Below are positions 9,034-18,143 of a stretch of 64,000 nucleotides of DNA, one piece after another (position 1 is the first letter of the stretch; every line of letters starts with the position of its first letter). The notes below the pieces were generated by a model. It ran no database searches. It had not been told where the DNA came from and saw only the letters and a program-made list of their open reading frames with translations. A program made the translations under genes and the position numbers. This stretch comes from Dinoroseobacter sp034111085 (GTDB lineage: Bacteria; Pseudomonadota; Alphaproteobacteria; Rhodobacterales; Rhodobacteraceae). The DNA lies in contig JAWUXZ010000015.1 in NCBI GenBank assembly GCA_034111085.1, positions 62,001-126,000 on the forward strand. The letters run 5' to 3'.

Positions 9034-9969
9034 ATGGCTAACAACAAAATTATGGATAGCGGTTTTTCAAATTGGACGGCGGATCGACTGCCGGACTTAA
9101 AAGGAAAGTTATACGTAATCACCGGGGGCAACTCGGGCATCGGCTTTGAAGCTGCCAAGCATCTTGGCAAAGCAGGTGGTGATGTCGTGTTGGCATGCCG
9201 GTCTGTAGCCAAAGCTGAGGAAGCGGCAAAAGAGCTGCGTCCGAATGTTTTTGGGAAAGTCGACGTTGTTAAGCTCGATCTGGGCGACCTATCTTCGGTG
9301 CGCACAGCGGCTGCGGAAATCCGCGCGAAATACGGCAAGATTGACGCTCTGATTAACAATGCGGGCGTCATGCAGACCCCAGACCAAAAAACTGCTGATG
9401 GGTTTGAAATGCAGTTCGGAACCAACCATCTGGGGCACTTCCTATGGTCGGGATTGTTGGTCGACTTGGTGGAGGCGGCAGCGGGTCGTGTTGTGACGCT
9501 GTCAAGCATTGCGCATCTTTCAGCAGAGATCCGCTTTGACGACCTGATGGGGGAAAAGGGATATTCCTCGACGCGCGCCTATTTCCAAAGCAAAGGTGCA
9601 AACCTGATCTTCGCGTTTGAATTGGATCGTAGGCTGAAAGCCTCGGGACGCAAAGCCGTGAGCATCGCCTGCCATCCGGGCTATACCAACACAAACCTAC
9701 AAAGCACTGGCCCGACTGGCTTTTTCAACTTTCTGTATAAGCTTACCAACCCGATTTTTGCACAATCCGGCCCCGATGGTGCTTTGCCAACCGTTCTCGC
9801 AGCCGCCGGTACGGAAGCGAAACGCGGTGGCTATTACGGCCCGCAGAAAATGGGTGAAACACGAGGCCCGGTTGGGGACGCAAAAGTCGCGCCCTATGCT
9901 TTGGATGAAGGCACAGCCAAAAAACTCTGGGATGTGAGTGAAAAGCTCGTCGGTCATCAGTGGGCTTAA
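9034..9969 (+). CDS. SDR family oxidoreductase (retinol dehydrogenase/protochlorophyllide reductase-like)
   Basis: A 311-residue short-chain dehydrogenase. The nucleotide-binding motif TGGNSGIG lies at residues 30-37, followed by ACRS, which favours NADP(H). LINNAGVM and the catalytic YFQSK (about residue 183) are present. The C-terminal part resembles the retinol dehydrogenase subgroup, which has an extended substrate region. I chose the ATG at 9034 (MANNKIMDSG), although the frame is open from 8938. The gene stands alone, with 180 bases upstream and 162 downstream holding no other gene. Its substrate is unknown. Confidence 0.85.
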   Translation: MANNKIMDSGFSNWTADRLPDLKGKLYVITGGNSGIGFEAAKHLGKAGGDVVLACRSVAKAEEAAKELRPNVFGKVDVVKLDLGDLSSVRTAAAEIRAKYGKIDALINNAGVMQTPDQKTADGFEMQFGTNHLGHFLWSGLLVDLVEAAAGRVVTLSSIAHLSAEIRFDDLMGEKGYSSTRAYFQSKGANLIFAFELDRRLKASGRKAVSIACHPGYTNTNLQSTGPTGFFNFLYKLTNPIFAQSGPDGALPTVLAAAGTEAKRGGYYGPQKMGETRGPVGDAKVAPYALDEGTAKKLWDVSEKLVGHQWA

Positions 9970-10045
9970 CGGCCTAACCTGCGCCGGGGGGGATCGAGAG
10001 TTGATTGATGACTGCTGCGTCCGCCAGCCAGACATTTGCAGCTTT

Positions 10046-10077
10046 GGGGAGCGTTTTACTCACACCAAACACTCCCC
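10046..10077. promoter_or_regulatory. Inverted repeat in the alpha-glucosidase leader
   Basis: GGGGAGcGTTT at 10046-10056 is mirrored by AAACaCTCCCC at 10067-10077, with a 10-base centre and one mismatch. It ends 54 bases before the alpha-glucosidase start. It could be an operator or an mRNA hairpin. No regulator gene for maltose or alpha-glucosides lies in the window. Confidence 0.4.
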
Positions 10078-10131
10078 TTCCCCCCCGGCCCCGTTACCGC
10101 TAAACCCCCGCAACCAGCGAGGGGAAGCACA

Positions 10132-11742
10132 ATGCAAGAATGGTGGCGTGACGCCGTAGTCTATCAGATCTATCCACGCTCGTACCAAGACAGCACTGGC
10201 GACGGCGTTGGCGATTTGCGCGGTATTACGCGGCGCTTGCCCCATGTCGCAGCACTTGGGGCGGATTGCATTTGGCTCTCGCCGATCTTCGCCTCCCCGC
10301 AAGCCGATATGGGTTATGATGTGTCGGACTACACCGCCATTGATCCGCTGTTTGGAACACTTGATGATTTCGACGCGCTGATCGAGGAGGCCCACGCCCT
10401 CGGCCTCAAGGTTATTGTTGACCAAGTGCTCTCGCACACCTCTGACCAACACGACTGGTTCAAGCTGTCTCGCACCAGCCGCGACAACGCAAAAGCCGAT
10501 TGGTATGTCTGGGCTGATCCGCTGCCCGACGGCTCGCCCCCGACTAACTGGCACAGTCATTTCGGCGGACCAGCGTGGGAGTTCGATCCCCAGCGCGGCC
10601 AATACTACCTGCACAATTTCCTCGGCTCGCAACCCGATCTGAATTTCCACAACCCGGACGTGGTCGCAGCACTGCTAGAGACCTGCAAATTCTGGCTCGA
10701 CCGGGGCCTCGATGGCTTCCGGCTTGATACGGTGAACTACTACTTCCACGACGAGCGGCTGCGCTCCAACCCGCCCGCAAATGCCAAACCGCAGGTGATG
10801 GCGACGGATCTTTATGGGATGCAGCAGAATATCTACAACAAGACACGGCCCGAAAATATCGCGTTCCTTGAGCAATTGCGCGCGCTGACCGACCAATACG
10901 ACGACATCATGATGGTCGGCGAAGTGGGCGAGATGGGCGAACGCTCGATCGAGATTATGGGCGAATATACCGAAGGCACTTCGCGCCTGCACATGACCTA
11001 TAGCTTCGCGATGCTGGGGCCGGACTTCACGGCGGCACATCTGCGCAGCTGCATCGAGGGGTTCCGCAAGGGTGCTCAGGAAGGCCATCCCTATTGGTCA
11101 TTCTCCAACCACGATGTGCAGCGTCAGGTCAGCCGCTTTGCCGAGCATGCGGTTAGTGAAGACGCTATGGCGCGTCTGACCTGCGCGATGTTGATGGCGT
11201 TCGAAGGTACCATCGGCATCTATCAGGGCGAGGAATTGGGGCAGACCGAGACCGAGCTGGTGTATTCCGAGCTGACCGACCCCCCAGCCCTTCGCTTCTG
11301 GCCTGCGGTCAAAGGTCGTGATGGGTGCCGCACGCCGATGGTGTGGGAAGCAGATGCGCCAAATGCGGGGTTCTCCGAGGGCACGCCTTGGTTGCCAGTG
11401 AAGGCACCGCAAGCTTTGAAGGCCGTAGACGCCCAAGGCAATGACGGGATCTTGGCGTTCTACAAGGGCACCATCGCGTTTCGCAAAGCCAGTGCGGCGC
11501 TCTCACGCGGCAAGACCACGTTCCTAGACCTGCCCGAGCCTATCTTGGCGTTTAAGCGTGTGGCCGAGGGCGAGACGCTTACCTGCGTGTTCAATCTGTC
11601 GCCTGAGCCGATCACCCTCAAAGTAACCGGGACCGGGATCCTCTCAGGGCCTCATGCCGCCACGCTGTCAGGCCAAACTCTTGCACTTCCCGGCAACGGC
11701 TTTGCCTACATCGCCCATGACGGCACCATGATGATCTCTTAA
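10132..11742 (+). CDS. Alpha-glucosidase, glycoside hydrolase family 13
   Basis: A 536-residue GH13 enzyme that releases glucose from alpha-1,4 or alpha-1,6 linked oligosaccharides. The N-terminus has the oligo-1,6-glucosidase/alpha-glucosidase signature (WWRDAVVYQIYPRSYQDS). The catalytic nucleophile is D199 in GFRLDTVN, the acid/base is E264 in MMVGEVGE, and the transition-state residues H327-D328 lie in FSNHDVQR. There is no signal peptide, so it is cytoplasmic. The ATG at 10132 has GAGGGGA upstream. A longer frame from 10036 adds no conserved residues. Its TAA overlaps the stop of glgP on the opposite strand (TTAA, 11739-11742). Confidence 0.9.
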   Translation: MQEWWRDAVVYQIYPRSYQDSTGDGVGDLRGITRRLPHVAALGADCIWLSPIFASPQADMGYDVSDYTAIDPLFGTLDDFDALIEEAHALGLKVIVDQVLSHTSDQHDWFKLSRTSRDNAKADWYVWADPLPDGSPPTNWHSHFGGPAWEFDPQRGQYYLHNFLGSQPDLNFHNPDVVAALLETCKFWLDRGLDGFRLDTVNYYFHDERLRSNPPANAKPQVMATDLYGMQQNIYNKTRPENIAFLEQLRALTDQYDDIMMVGEVGEMGERSIEIMGEYTEGTSRLHMTYSFAMLGPDFTAAHLRSCIEGFRKGAQEGHPYWSFSNHDVQRQVSRFAEHAVSEDAMARLTCAMLMAFEGTIGIYQGEELGQTETELVYSELTDPPALRFWPAVKGRDGCRTPMVWEADAPNAGFSEGTPWLPVKAPQALKAVDAQGNDGILAFYKGTIAFRKASAALSRGKTTFLDLPEPILAFKRVAEGETLTCVFNLSPEPITLKVTGTGILSGPHAATLSGQTLALPGNGFAYIAHDGTMMIS

Positions 11743-14135
11743 TCCAGCAAACTTTTCGCGCCCCACACATCCGCCATATACCCTCGGATCGTGCGATCTG
11801 ACGAGAAGTAGCCCGACCCCGCGATGTTGCTGAGCACCAACTGGTCCCAGCGCGCGGGGTCCTTGAAGGCCACGTCCACCTGCGCTTGCGCGACCGCATA
11901 AGCATCATAGTCCGAGGCCACCAGAAACGGATCATGGTTCCACGTCTGATCCACCAACCCGTGATAGCGCGAGGGCTCACCCGGACTGAACAGCCCCTCG
12001 GCCAACATTTGCAGCACGTCCTGTAACTCTTGGCTCGCCAACACGGCCTCGCGCGCGTGGTGCGGGTTCTGGTAGCGGGTTTGCACCTCGCCTGCGGTCA
12101 TGCCGAACAAAAAGAAGTTCTCTGCCCCCACATGCTCGCGGATCTCCACATTCGCGCCGTCCAGCGTACCAATCGTCAACGCACCGTTCATAGTGAACTT
12201 CATGTTGCCGGTGCCGGACGCTTCTTTACCAGCGGTCGAGATTTGTTCCGACAGGTCCGACGCCGGAATAAGCCGTTGCGCCATCGAGACGTTGTAGTTG
12301 GCCGGATACACCACTTTCAGCAGATCGCGGGTGACAGGGTCTGCATTCAGAACGCGCGCTACATCATTGATAAGGCGAATAATTGTCTTGGCGGTGAAGT
12401 AGCCCGGCGCGGCCTTGCCCCCAAACACTTTCACGCGCGGGGCCCAGCCCGCATCCGGGGCCTCGCGGATTGCTTTCCAACGCGCAATCGTATCGTAGAT
12501 GTTCAGAAGCTGGCGTTTATACTCGTGGATACGCTTCACTTGCACGTCGAACATCGCATCCGGATCCAGCGAAAGACCCATCTCGCGCCCAATCCAGTTG
12601 GAGAACGCCACCTTGTTGTCGCGCTTGGCCCCTCGGATTGCTGCCATCACATCCGCGTCCGCTGCATGGGCCTTCAGATCCTGGAGACGGTCCAAATCCC
12701 GCTCCCACCCGGCCCCGATCGTGTCGGTGATCACCGAAGACAGCGCCGGGTTTGACAGCCGTATCCAGCGGCGCGGTGTCACGCCATTGGTCTGGTTCAG
12801 GATGCGTCCGGGATAAAGTCGGTTCAGATCGGCAAACACCGTCTCGCGCATCAGCTCGGTATGCAGGGCCGACACACCGTTGACGTGGCTTGCCATAACA
12901 AAGGCCAGCGTCCCCATATGGACTTGATCTTGCCAGACAATGCGCAACGACCGCCCGCACCCTGTAGCCGCTTGGTGTTCGGCATCGATCCGCTCGATAA
13001 TCTGCATATGTCGCGGCAACACCCTGCCCAGCAACCAAGTGGACCAGCGCTCAAGCGCTTCGGGCAGCAGGGTGTGATTGGTGTAGTTCAGGCAGCGCGA
13101 GGCAATGTCCTTGGCGCGGTCCCACTCCAACCCATGCACATCCACCAGCAGGCGGATCAACTCCGGTCCAGCAAGTGCGGGATGCGTGTCGTTCATCTGG
13201 ATTGCGACCTTGTCGGGCAGCAACGCGAGATCGTCATATTCCGTCAAGAACCGCCGCAGTAGATCCTGCAACGCCGCCGAGGTCAGAAAATACTCCTGCT
13301 TTAGGCGCAGTTCCTTGCCGCTATCTGTAGTGTCTTCGGGATACAGAACCCGGCTTAACGTGCGCGCCAAAGCCTCTGGTGCCGCAGCCGCAGTGTGGTC
13401 ACCGGAATTAAACCGCTCCAGATCAAATAGCTCTGTCGGAAGTGCGCCCCAGAGCCGCAATGTGTTCGACCACTTGCCTTCCCAACCAACAACTGGCGTG
13501 TCATAGGCCCGCGCCAACACCGTCTCGGACGCGCGCCAAACTGCCTTGCCGTCCACCTGATCCACATAGCCCTTGAACGGAATCGTGTAATTGGCCTCTG
13601 GGCGCTCAAACTCCCATGGATGGGTCTGGTTCAACCAATCCTCAGGCGTCTCCACCTGGCGTCCACCCTCAAAGCGTTGGCGAAACAGGCCGTGCTCGTA
13701 GCGGATACCGTAGCCAAAGCCGGGGCAGCCCAGCGTGGACATCGATTCCAGAAAACAAGCCGCCAACCGCCCGAGGCCACCATTGCCCAGCGCTGCGTCA
13801 GGTTCGTCTTCAACCACATCGCGCAACGAAATCCCGTCTTGCGCCAAGACCTGTGCGATCTCGTCATGCAGGCCCAGATTGATCACCGCATCCTCAAGAA
13901 TGCGCCCGATCAGAAACTCCATCGACAGGTAATAGACCCGCTTGCCTTGCGCCTCGTAGGTCTTTCGCGTGGCCGCAAACCAGCTGTCGGTGATCCGGTC
14001 GCGCACGGCATAACTGACCGCCATGCGCCAGTCATAGGTGCTGGCATGGGCCTTATCCTTGCCGATCGTATAGGTCAGATGATGGGCGATGCGCGCGCGC
14101 AGCTCTTGCGCGGAAACGGATGTCATGACGTTCAT
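11739..14135 (-). CDS. glgP: Glycogen/starch/alpha-glucan phosphorylase
   Basis: A 798-residue phosphorylase that removes glucose 1-phosphate from the non-reducing ends of glycogen. The pyridoxal-phosphate lysine lies in EASGTGNMKFTMNGAL, followed by the conserved GTLDGANVEI, and the N-terminal YYLSMEFLIGR is also diagnostic. The length is normal. It is the last gene of the glg operon, just after the GH13 relic, and shares its stop codon bases with the convergent alpha-glucosidase gene. Confidence 0.97.
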   Translation of the reverse strand: MNVMTSVSAQELRARIAHHLTYTIGKDKAHASTYDWRMAVSYAVRDRITDSWFAATRKTYEAQGKRVYYLSMEFLIGRILEDAVINLGLHDEIAQVLAQDGISLRDVVEDEPDAALGNGGLGRLAACFLESMSTLGCPGFGYGIRYEHGLFRQRFEGGRQVETPEDWLNQTHPWEFERPEANYTIPFKGYVDQVDGKAVWRASETVLARAYDTPVVGWEGKWSNTLRLWGALPTELFDLERFNSGDHTAAAAPEALARTLSRVLYPEDTTDSGKELRLKQEYFLTSAALQDLLRRFLTEYDDLALLPDKVAIQMNDTHPALAGPELIRLLVDVHGLEWDRAKDIASRCLNYTNHTLLPEALERWSTWLLGRVLPRHMQIIERIDAEHQAATGCGRSLRIVWQDQVHMGTLAFVMASHVNGVSALHTELMRETVFADLNRLYPGRILNQTNGVTPRRWIRLSNPALSSVITDTIGAGWERDLDRLQDLKAHAADADVMAAIRGAKRDNKVAFSNWIGREMGLSLDPDAMFDVQVKRIHEYKRQLLNIYDTIARWKAIREAPDAGWAPRVKVFGGKAAPGYFTAKTIIRLINDVARVLNADPVTRDLLKVVYPANYNVSMAQRLIPASDLSEQISTAGKEASGTGNMKFTMNGALTIGTLDGANVEIREHVGAENFFLFGMTAGEVQTRYQNPHHAREAVLASQELQDVLQMLAEGLFSPGEPSRYHGLVDQTWNHDPFLVASDYDAYAVAQAQVDVAFKDPARWDQLVLSNIAGSGYFSSDRTIRGYMADVWGAKSLLD

Positions 14136-14145
14136 TGATGTCTCT

Positions 14146-14445
14146 TTAAGTCATCCACACGCGCCCATAGGGCGGCAGGGCATAGGTGTCGGTCTCGAGT
14201 GTGACGGGGGCGTCGGACAAAGCGTCGTGAAACTGGGTCACGCCTTGGCCGCGCAACCAGTCAGCGGGGACGTGTTGCCATGTTTCCGAGACGTTGAAAA
14301 GGCAAACGAAATTCTCCGTGGGTGCCAAGCGCGCGAAGGCAAAGGCAGCGCTAAGGCCGGTGTCGAGGATCCGGGCCGGGTCGCCGCCATGGATTTGCGG
14401 CGCGCATAGATGTGGCGCGTGCCTGCTCGGACTAGGTAATAACAT
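14146..14445 (-). pseudogene. C-terminal fragment of a GH13 alpha-amylase-family enzyme
   Basis: A 99-codon frame between pgm and glgP. About 80 residues from ARILDTGLSAAFAFARL through NFVCLFNVSE to the end TYALPPYGRVWM read like the C-terminal beta-sandwich of a GH13 enzyme of the amylosucrase or alpha-glucosidase type. The catalytic barrel is absent. The only ATG lies inside the end of pgm, has no ribosome-binding site, and precedes residues that do not match the family. I infer that the 5' part of a GH13 gene was deleted when pgm and glgP were brought together. A short expressed protein is possible but less likely. Confidence 0.6.
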
Positions 14446-16063
14446 CCGGCGCGTCCCGCCCGGTCATAGTTTTCAGGTCTGACAGGGCCAATGCAGCATC
14501 GATAATTCCGGACAGCGCGTCGCTTGGATCCAGATCAAACCGGCTTGGGTCGTTCTCTAGCTGCTCAAGATACACCCGGATCGTAGCGCCCACCGTGCCC
14601 GTGCCCGACAGACGGAACACCACACGCCCGCCACCTTTAAAGCCGATCCGCAGGCCTTGGGCAGAGGCATGCGAACCATCGACCGGATCATCGTAGGAAA
14701 ACTCGTCGGCGTAGGCGACAGTCAGTCCGGCAACCTGCGTGCCAGCCAACGACGGCAGCTTTGCCCGCAACGCATCAATCATCGCGCCCGCCTTGTGGGC
14801 CGCAACATCCTCATAATCGTGGCGCGAGTAGTAGCAACGCCCATAAGTGCTCCATAACTCAGACATCAACTCGGCCACCGACTTACCAGTCTGCGCCAAG
14901 ATGTTCAGCCACAAGAGCACCGCCCAAAGACCGTCTTTCTCGCGCACGTGATCTGATCCGGTACCGGCACTTTCCTCGCCGCAGAGCGTGACTTTTCCGG
15001 CGTCCAACAAGTTGCCGAAGAATTTCCATCCAGTCGGCGTCTCGTAGCATGGGATGCCCAAGGCCTCGGCGACACGGTCCACCGCGCCCGACGTCGGCAT
15101 AGAGCGCGCAACCCCCGCCAAGCCCTTCGCATATCCCGGGGCCAGATGCGCCTTGGCCGCCAGCAGCGCGAGGCTGTCTGATGGCGTCACGTAAGCCCCG
15201 CGCCCCACGATCATATTCCGGTCGCCGTCACCGTCTGATGCCGCGCCAAAGTCAGGGGCCTGCGCGCTGTACATCTCGTCCATCAGGGTCTTTGCCCAAA
15301 TCGGGTTCGGGTCCGGATGCCCGCCGCCGAAATCTGGCGAGGGGGTGCCATTGATCACAGTGCCCACAGATGCCCCAAGCCGGTCTTCTAGGATCGCATG
15401 TGCATAGGGGCCGGTGACGGCGTGCATCGCGTCGAACCGCATGGTGAAGCCCGAGGAAAATAGGGCGGCTATCTTGTCGAAATCGAACAAGTCCTCCATC
15501 AGGATGGCATATTCTGCGACCGGATCGACGATCTCGACCGTCATGCCAGCAACATCTGCCTCGCCCAGCGCGGCCAAGTCGATGTCGTGCACCTGCGCAA
15601 TTTTGTAAGTCTCAATATCCAGCGTCCGCGCGAATATCTTGTCGGTCACACCTTCGGTCGCAGGCCCGCCATTCGCCCCGTTATACTTCAGCCCGAAATC
15701 CGCGTTCGGCCCGCCGGGGTTGTGGCTGGCCGACAAGATCAGTCCGCCGCTCGCTGCGCGTTTGCGGATCAGGTGCGAGGCCGCTGGCGTCGACAGAATC
15801 CCGCCCTGGCCCACGATGCAACGCGCCGCACCATTGGCCGCCGCCATGCGCAGGATAACTTGGATCGCGGTATCGTTGAAATAACGTCCATCACCGCCCA
15901 CGATCAGGGTTGCTGCGTCCACGCCGCCGATCCCGTCAAAGGTCGCTTGGACGTAGTTCTCCAAATAATGCGGGCCCATGAAGATGGCGGTCTTTTTGCG
16001 CAGACCACTTGTGCCGGGTTTTTGCCCCTCAATCGGGCGCGTTTGAACGGTCTGAATGGTCAT
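14432..16063 (-). CDS. pgm: Phosphoglucomutase (alpha-D-glucose phosphate-specific)
   Basis: A 543-residue enzyme interconverting glucose 1-phosphate and glucose 6-phosphate. It joins glycogen synthesis (through GlgC) and breakdown (through GlgP) to glycolysis. The phosphoserine loop is SASHNPGGPNADFG, the metal-binding loop DGDGDRNMI, and the sugar-binding loop CGEESAGTGSDH. The start overlaps the stop of glgX by four bases. The 3' end overlaps the first 14 bases of the GH13 fragment frame. Confidence 0.96.
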   Translation of the reverse strand: MTIQTVQTRPIEGQKPGTSGLRKKTAIFMGPHYLENYVQATFDGIGGVDAATLIVGGDGRYFNDTAIQVILRMAAANGAARCIVGQGGILSTPAASHLIRKRAASGGLILSASHNPGGPNADFGLKYNGANGGPATEGVTDKIFARTLDIETYKIAQVHDIDLAALGEADVAGMTVEIVDPVAEYAILMEDLFDFDKIAALFSSGFTMRFDAMHAVTGPYAHAILEDRLGASVGTVINGTPSPDFGGGHPDPNPIWAKTLMDEMYSAQAPDFGAASDGDGDRNMIVGRGAYVTPSDSLALLAAKAHLAPGYAKGLAGVARSMPTSGAVDRVAEALGIPCYETPTGWKFFGNLLDAGKVTLCGEESAGTGSDHVREKDGLWAVLLWLNILAQTGKSVAELMSELWSTYGRCYYSRHDYEDVAAHKAGAMIDALRAKLPSLAGTQVAGLTVAYADEFSYDDPVDGSHASAQGLRIGFKGGGRVVFRLSGTGTVGATIRVYLEQLENDPSRFDLDPSDALSGIIDAALALSDLKTMTGRDAPDVIT

Positions 16064-18141
16064 AGGGGGGCCTCTTCTAGGACAAAAACGACGACAGAGT
16101 TCTCTGAGATAGAGGTGCCCTCAAATGGCCCTGTCACGCGCTCTACGGCGGTATCAAATTGGCGCACCCAACTTGTGCCTTCTGGCGTTTCGGGCAAGGT
16201 CAGATCAATAACGCCGCCAGTGTTCAACACCACCAACAACGCGCCCTCGCGTACCACATATTCAGGCGAGCCTGAGGCCATGCGCAATTCAGCCACCAGC
16301 AGGCGAAGCTCTGGATCATCCCAATCGCTTTGCTTCATTGGCGCGCCATCAGCGCAGCGCCAGAACAAATCGGGTGCCCCGTCTAGAAGCCGCGATTTGG
16401 AATGCAAGAACCGCCGCTGCCGTAAGATCGGATGGGCTTTGCGGAAGGCGATGGCTTTCTGGCAAAACGCAAAGAACGCCTCGTCCTTGGCAGCCCAATC
16501 GACCCAGCCAATCGCGTTGTCCTGACAATAGGCGTTGTTGTTGCCGCCTTGGGTATTGCCGATCTCGTCGCCGGCCAACAGCATCGGCGTGCCTTGCGAC
16601 AGCATCAGCGTGGCGATCAGGTTGCGTTTGCGCAGGGTGCGGGCCGCAAGAATGTCTGCGTCCTCGGTCAGCCCCTCCACCCCCATATTGTCAGAGTAAT
16701 TTTCCGAATGGCCGTCGCGGTTATCCTCGCCATTGGCCGCGTTGTGCTTAACGGCGTAGCTGACCGTATCGCTGAGGGTGAAACCGTCATGGGCGGTGAT
16801 AAAATTGACCGAAGATGTGGCTCGGCGTCCGTCATGGTCGAAATACTTGGCCGATCCCGACAAGCTCTCTGCCATCGAGGCCACCATGCTGCCATCCGCG
16901 CGCCAATAGCGCCGGATCTGATCGCGGTATTTGTCGTTCCATTCGGCAAAGGGCGCAGGGTATGCCCCCAACTGGTATCCCCCCGGACCGATATCCCAAG
17001 GCTCGGCAATCAGCTTCACGCGGTTCAGCACTGGGTCTTGGCGGATTGCGCGAAAGAACGGCCCGTCGCGGTCAAACCCGCCGCGCGAGCGTCCAAGGGT
17101 CGAGCACAGATCAAACCGAAACCCGTCTACATGCATGACCTCGACCCAGTAGCGCAGGGAGTCCATCACGAGACGCAAGGCAAACGGATTCTCCAGATCC
17201 AGCGTATTGCCGCATCCAGTGTCGTTCACATAGTGGCGCGGATCGTCAGCGAGACGGTAATAGCTGGCATTGTCGAGACCTCGAAACGACAAGGTCGGCC
17301 CCAATTCGCCACCTTCGGCGGTATGGTTGTAAACCACATCAAGAATAACCTCGATCCCGGCACTGTGGAAGCGCGCAACCATCTGTTGGAATTCCGCAAT
17401 CTCGGTGCCGTGCATATAGCGCGGCTCGGGCGCGAAGAACCCGTAAGTCATGTAGCCCCAGTAATTCGTCAGGCCTTTGTCATGCAGAAACTTGTCGTCG
17501 ATGAAGGCTTGGACCGGAAGTAACTCAATCGTGGTGACCCCCAGCGTGTTGAGGTGCTCTAGGATCGGGTCCGAGGCCATTGCCATATAGGTGCCCGCGC
17601 GCTCTACCTTCGGATGCCCAGCGGTCAGGCCTTTCACATGGGCCTCGTAGATCACCGTCTCGGACATCGTGTGGTGCGGTCTGGGCTTGTTACTCCAGCT
17701 GAACGCCGGGTCTGTCACCACGCAGCGCGGCATGTAAGGCCCGCTGTCGCGCTTGTCGAAACTGAGGTCCGCCCTGGGATCACCAACCGTGTAGCCAAAT
17801 AGCGCGTCATTCCACGTTGGATGCCCGGTCAGGCGTTTGGCATAGGGGTCAATCAGCAGTTTGAACGGGTTAAACCGATGGCCTTCTTCGGGCTTATACG
17901 GCCCGTCCATCCGAAAACCATATTGCTGGCCCGGACGCATTCCAGGCACATAGCCATGCCAGACATGGCCTTCGCATTCGGGCAAAATGACAAGCTGGCT
18001 CTCGTTGCCTTGCTCGTCAAACAAGCACAGCACCACGCGGGTTGCATGCTGCGAGAACACCGCAAAGTTAGCGCCTTCGCCGTCAAACGTGGCCCCAAGC
18101 GGGTAAGGATGCCCCGCCTCTATCGGAAAATTACCGAGCAT
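16060..18141 (-). CDS. glgX: Glycogen debranching enzyme GlgX
   Basis: A 693-residue GH13 isoamylase-type enzyme that hydrolyses alpha-1,6 branches of phosphorylase-limit dextrins. It starts with an N-terminal CBM48 domain (PYPLGATFDGEGANFAVFSQHA). The catalytic regions DVVYNHTAE, GFRFDLCSTLGR (nucleophile Asp), IAEPWDIG (acid Glu) and FITAHDGFTLSD follow in order. It lies two bases after glgA and overlaps pgm by four, so it is co-translated with both. Confidence 0.96.
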   Translation of the reverse strand: MLGNFPIEAGHPYPLGATFDGEGANFAVFSQHATRVVLCLFDEQGNESQLVILPECEGHVWHGYVPGMRPGQQYGFRMDGPYKPEEGHRFNPFKLLIDPYAKRLTGHPTWNDALFGYTVGDPRADLSFDKRDSGPYMPRCVVTDPAFSWSNKPRPHHTMSETVIYEAHVKGLTAGHPKVERAGTYMAMASDPILEHLNTLGVTTIELLPVQAFIDDKFLHDKGLTNYWGYMTYGFFAPEPRYMHGTEIAEFQQMVARFHSAGIEVILDVVYNHTAEGGELGPTLSFRGLDNASYYRLADDPRHYVNDTGCGNTLDLENPFALRLVMDSLRYWVEVMHVDGFRFDLCSTLGRSRGGFDRDGPFFRAIRQDPVLNRVKLIAEPWDIGPGGYQLGAYPAPFAEWNDKYRDQIRRYWRADGSMVASMAESLSGSAKYFDHDGRRATSSVNFITAHDGFTLSDTVSYAVKHNAANGEDNRDGHSENYSDNMGVEGLTEDADILAARTLRKRNLIATLMLSQGTPMLLAGDEIGNTQGGNNNAYCQDNAIGWVDWAAKDEAFFAFCQKAIAFRKAHPILRQRRFLHSKSRLLDGAPDLFWRCADGAPMKQSDWDDPELRLLVAELRMASGSPEYVVREGALLVVLNTGGVIDLTLPETPEGTSWVRQFDTAVERVTGPFEGTSISENSVVVFVLEEAPL

Positions 18142-18143
18142 GA

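Noticed and set aside
15587..16525. 312-codon open frame on the plus strand
   Set aside because: Antisense to pgm and glgX and spans their junction, so it cannot be a real gene alongside both.
16432..17523. 363-codon open frame on the plus strand
   Set aside because: Lies entirely antisense to glgX, whose catalytic motifs are intact.
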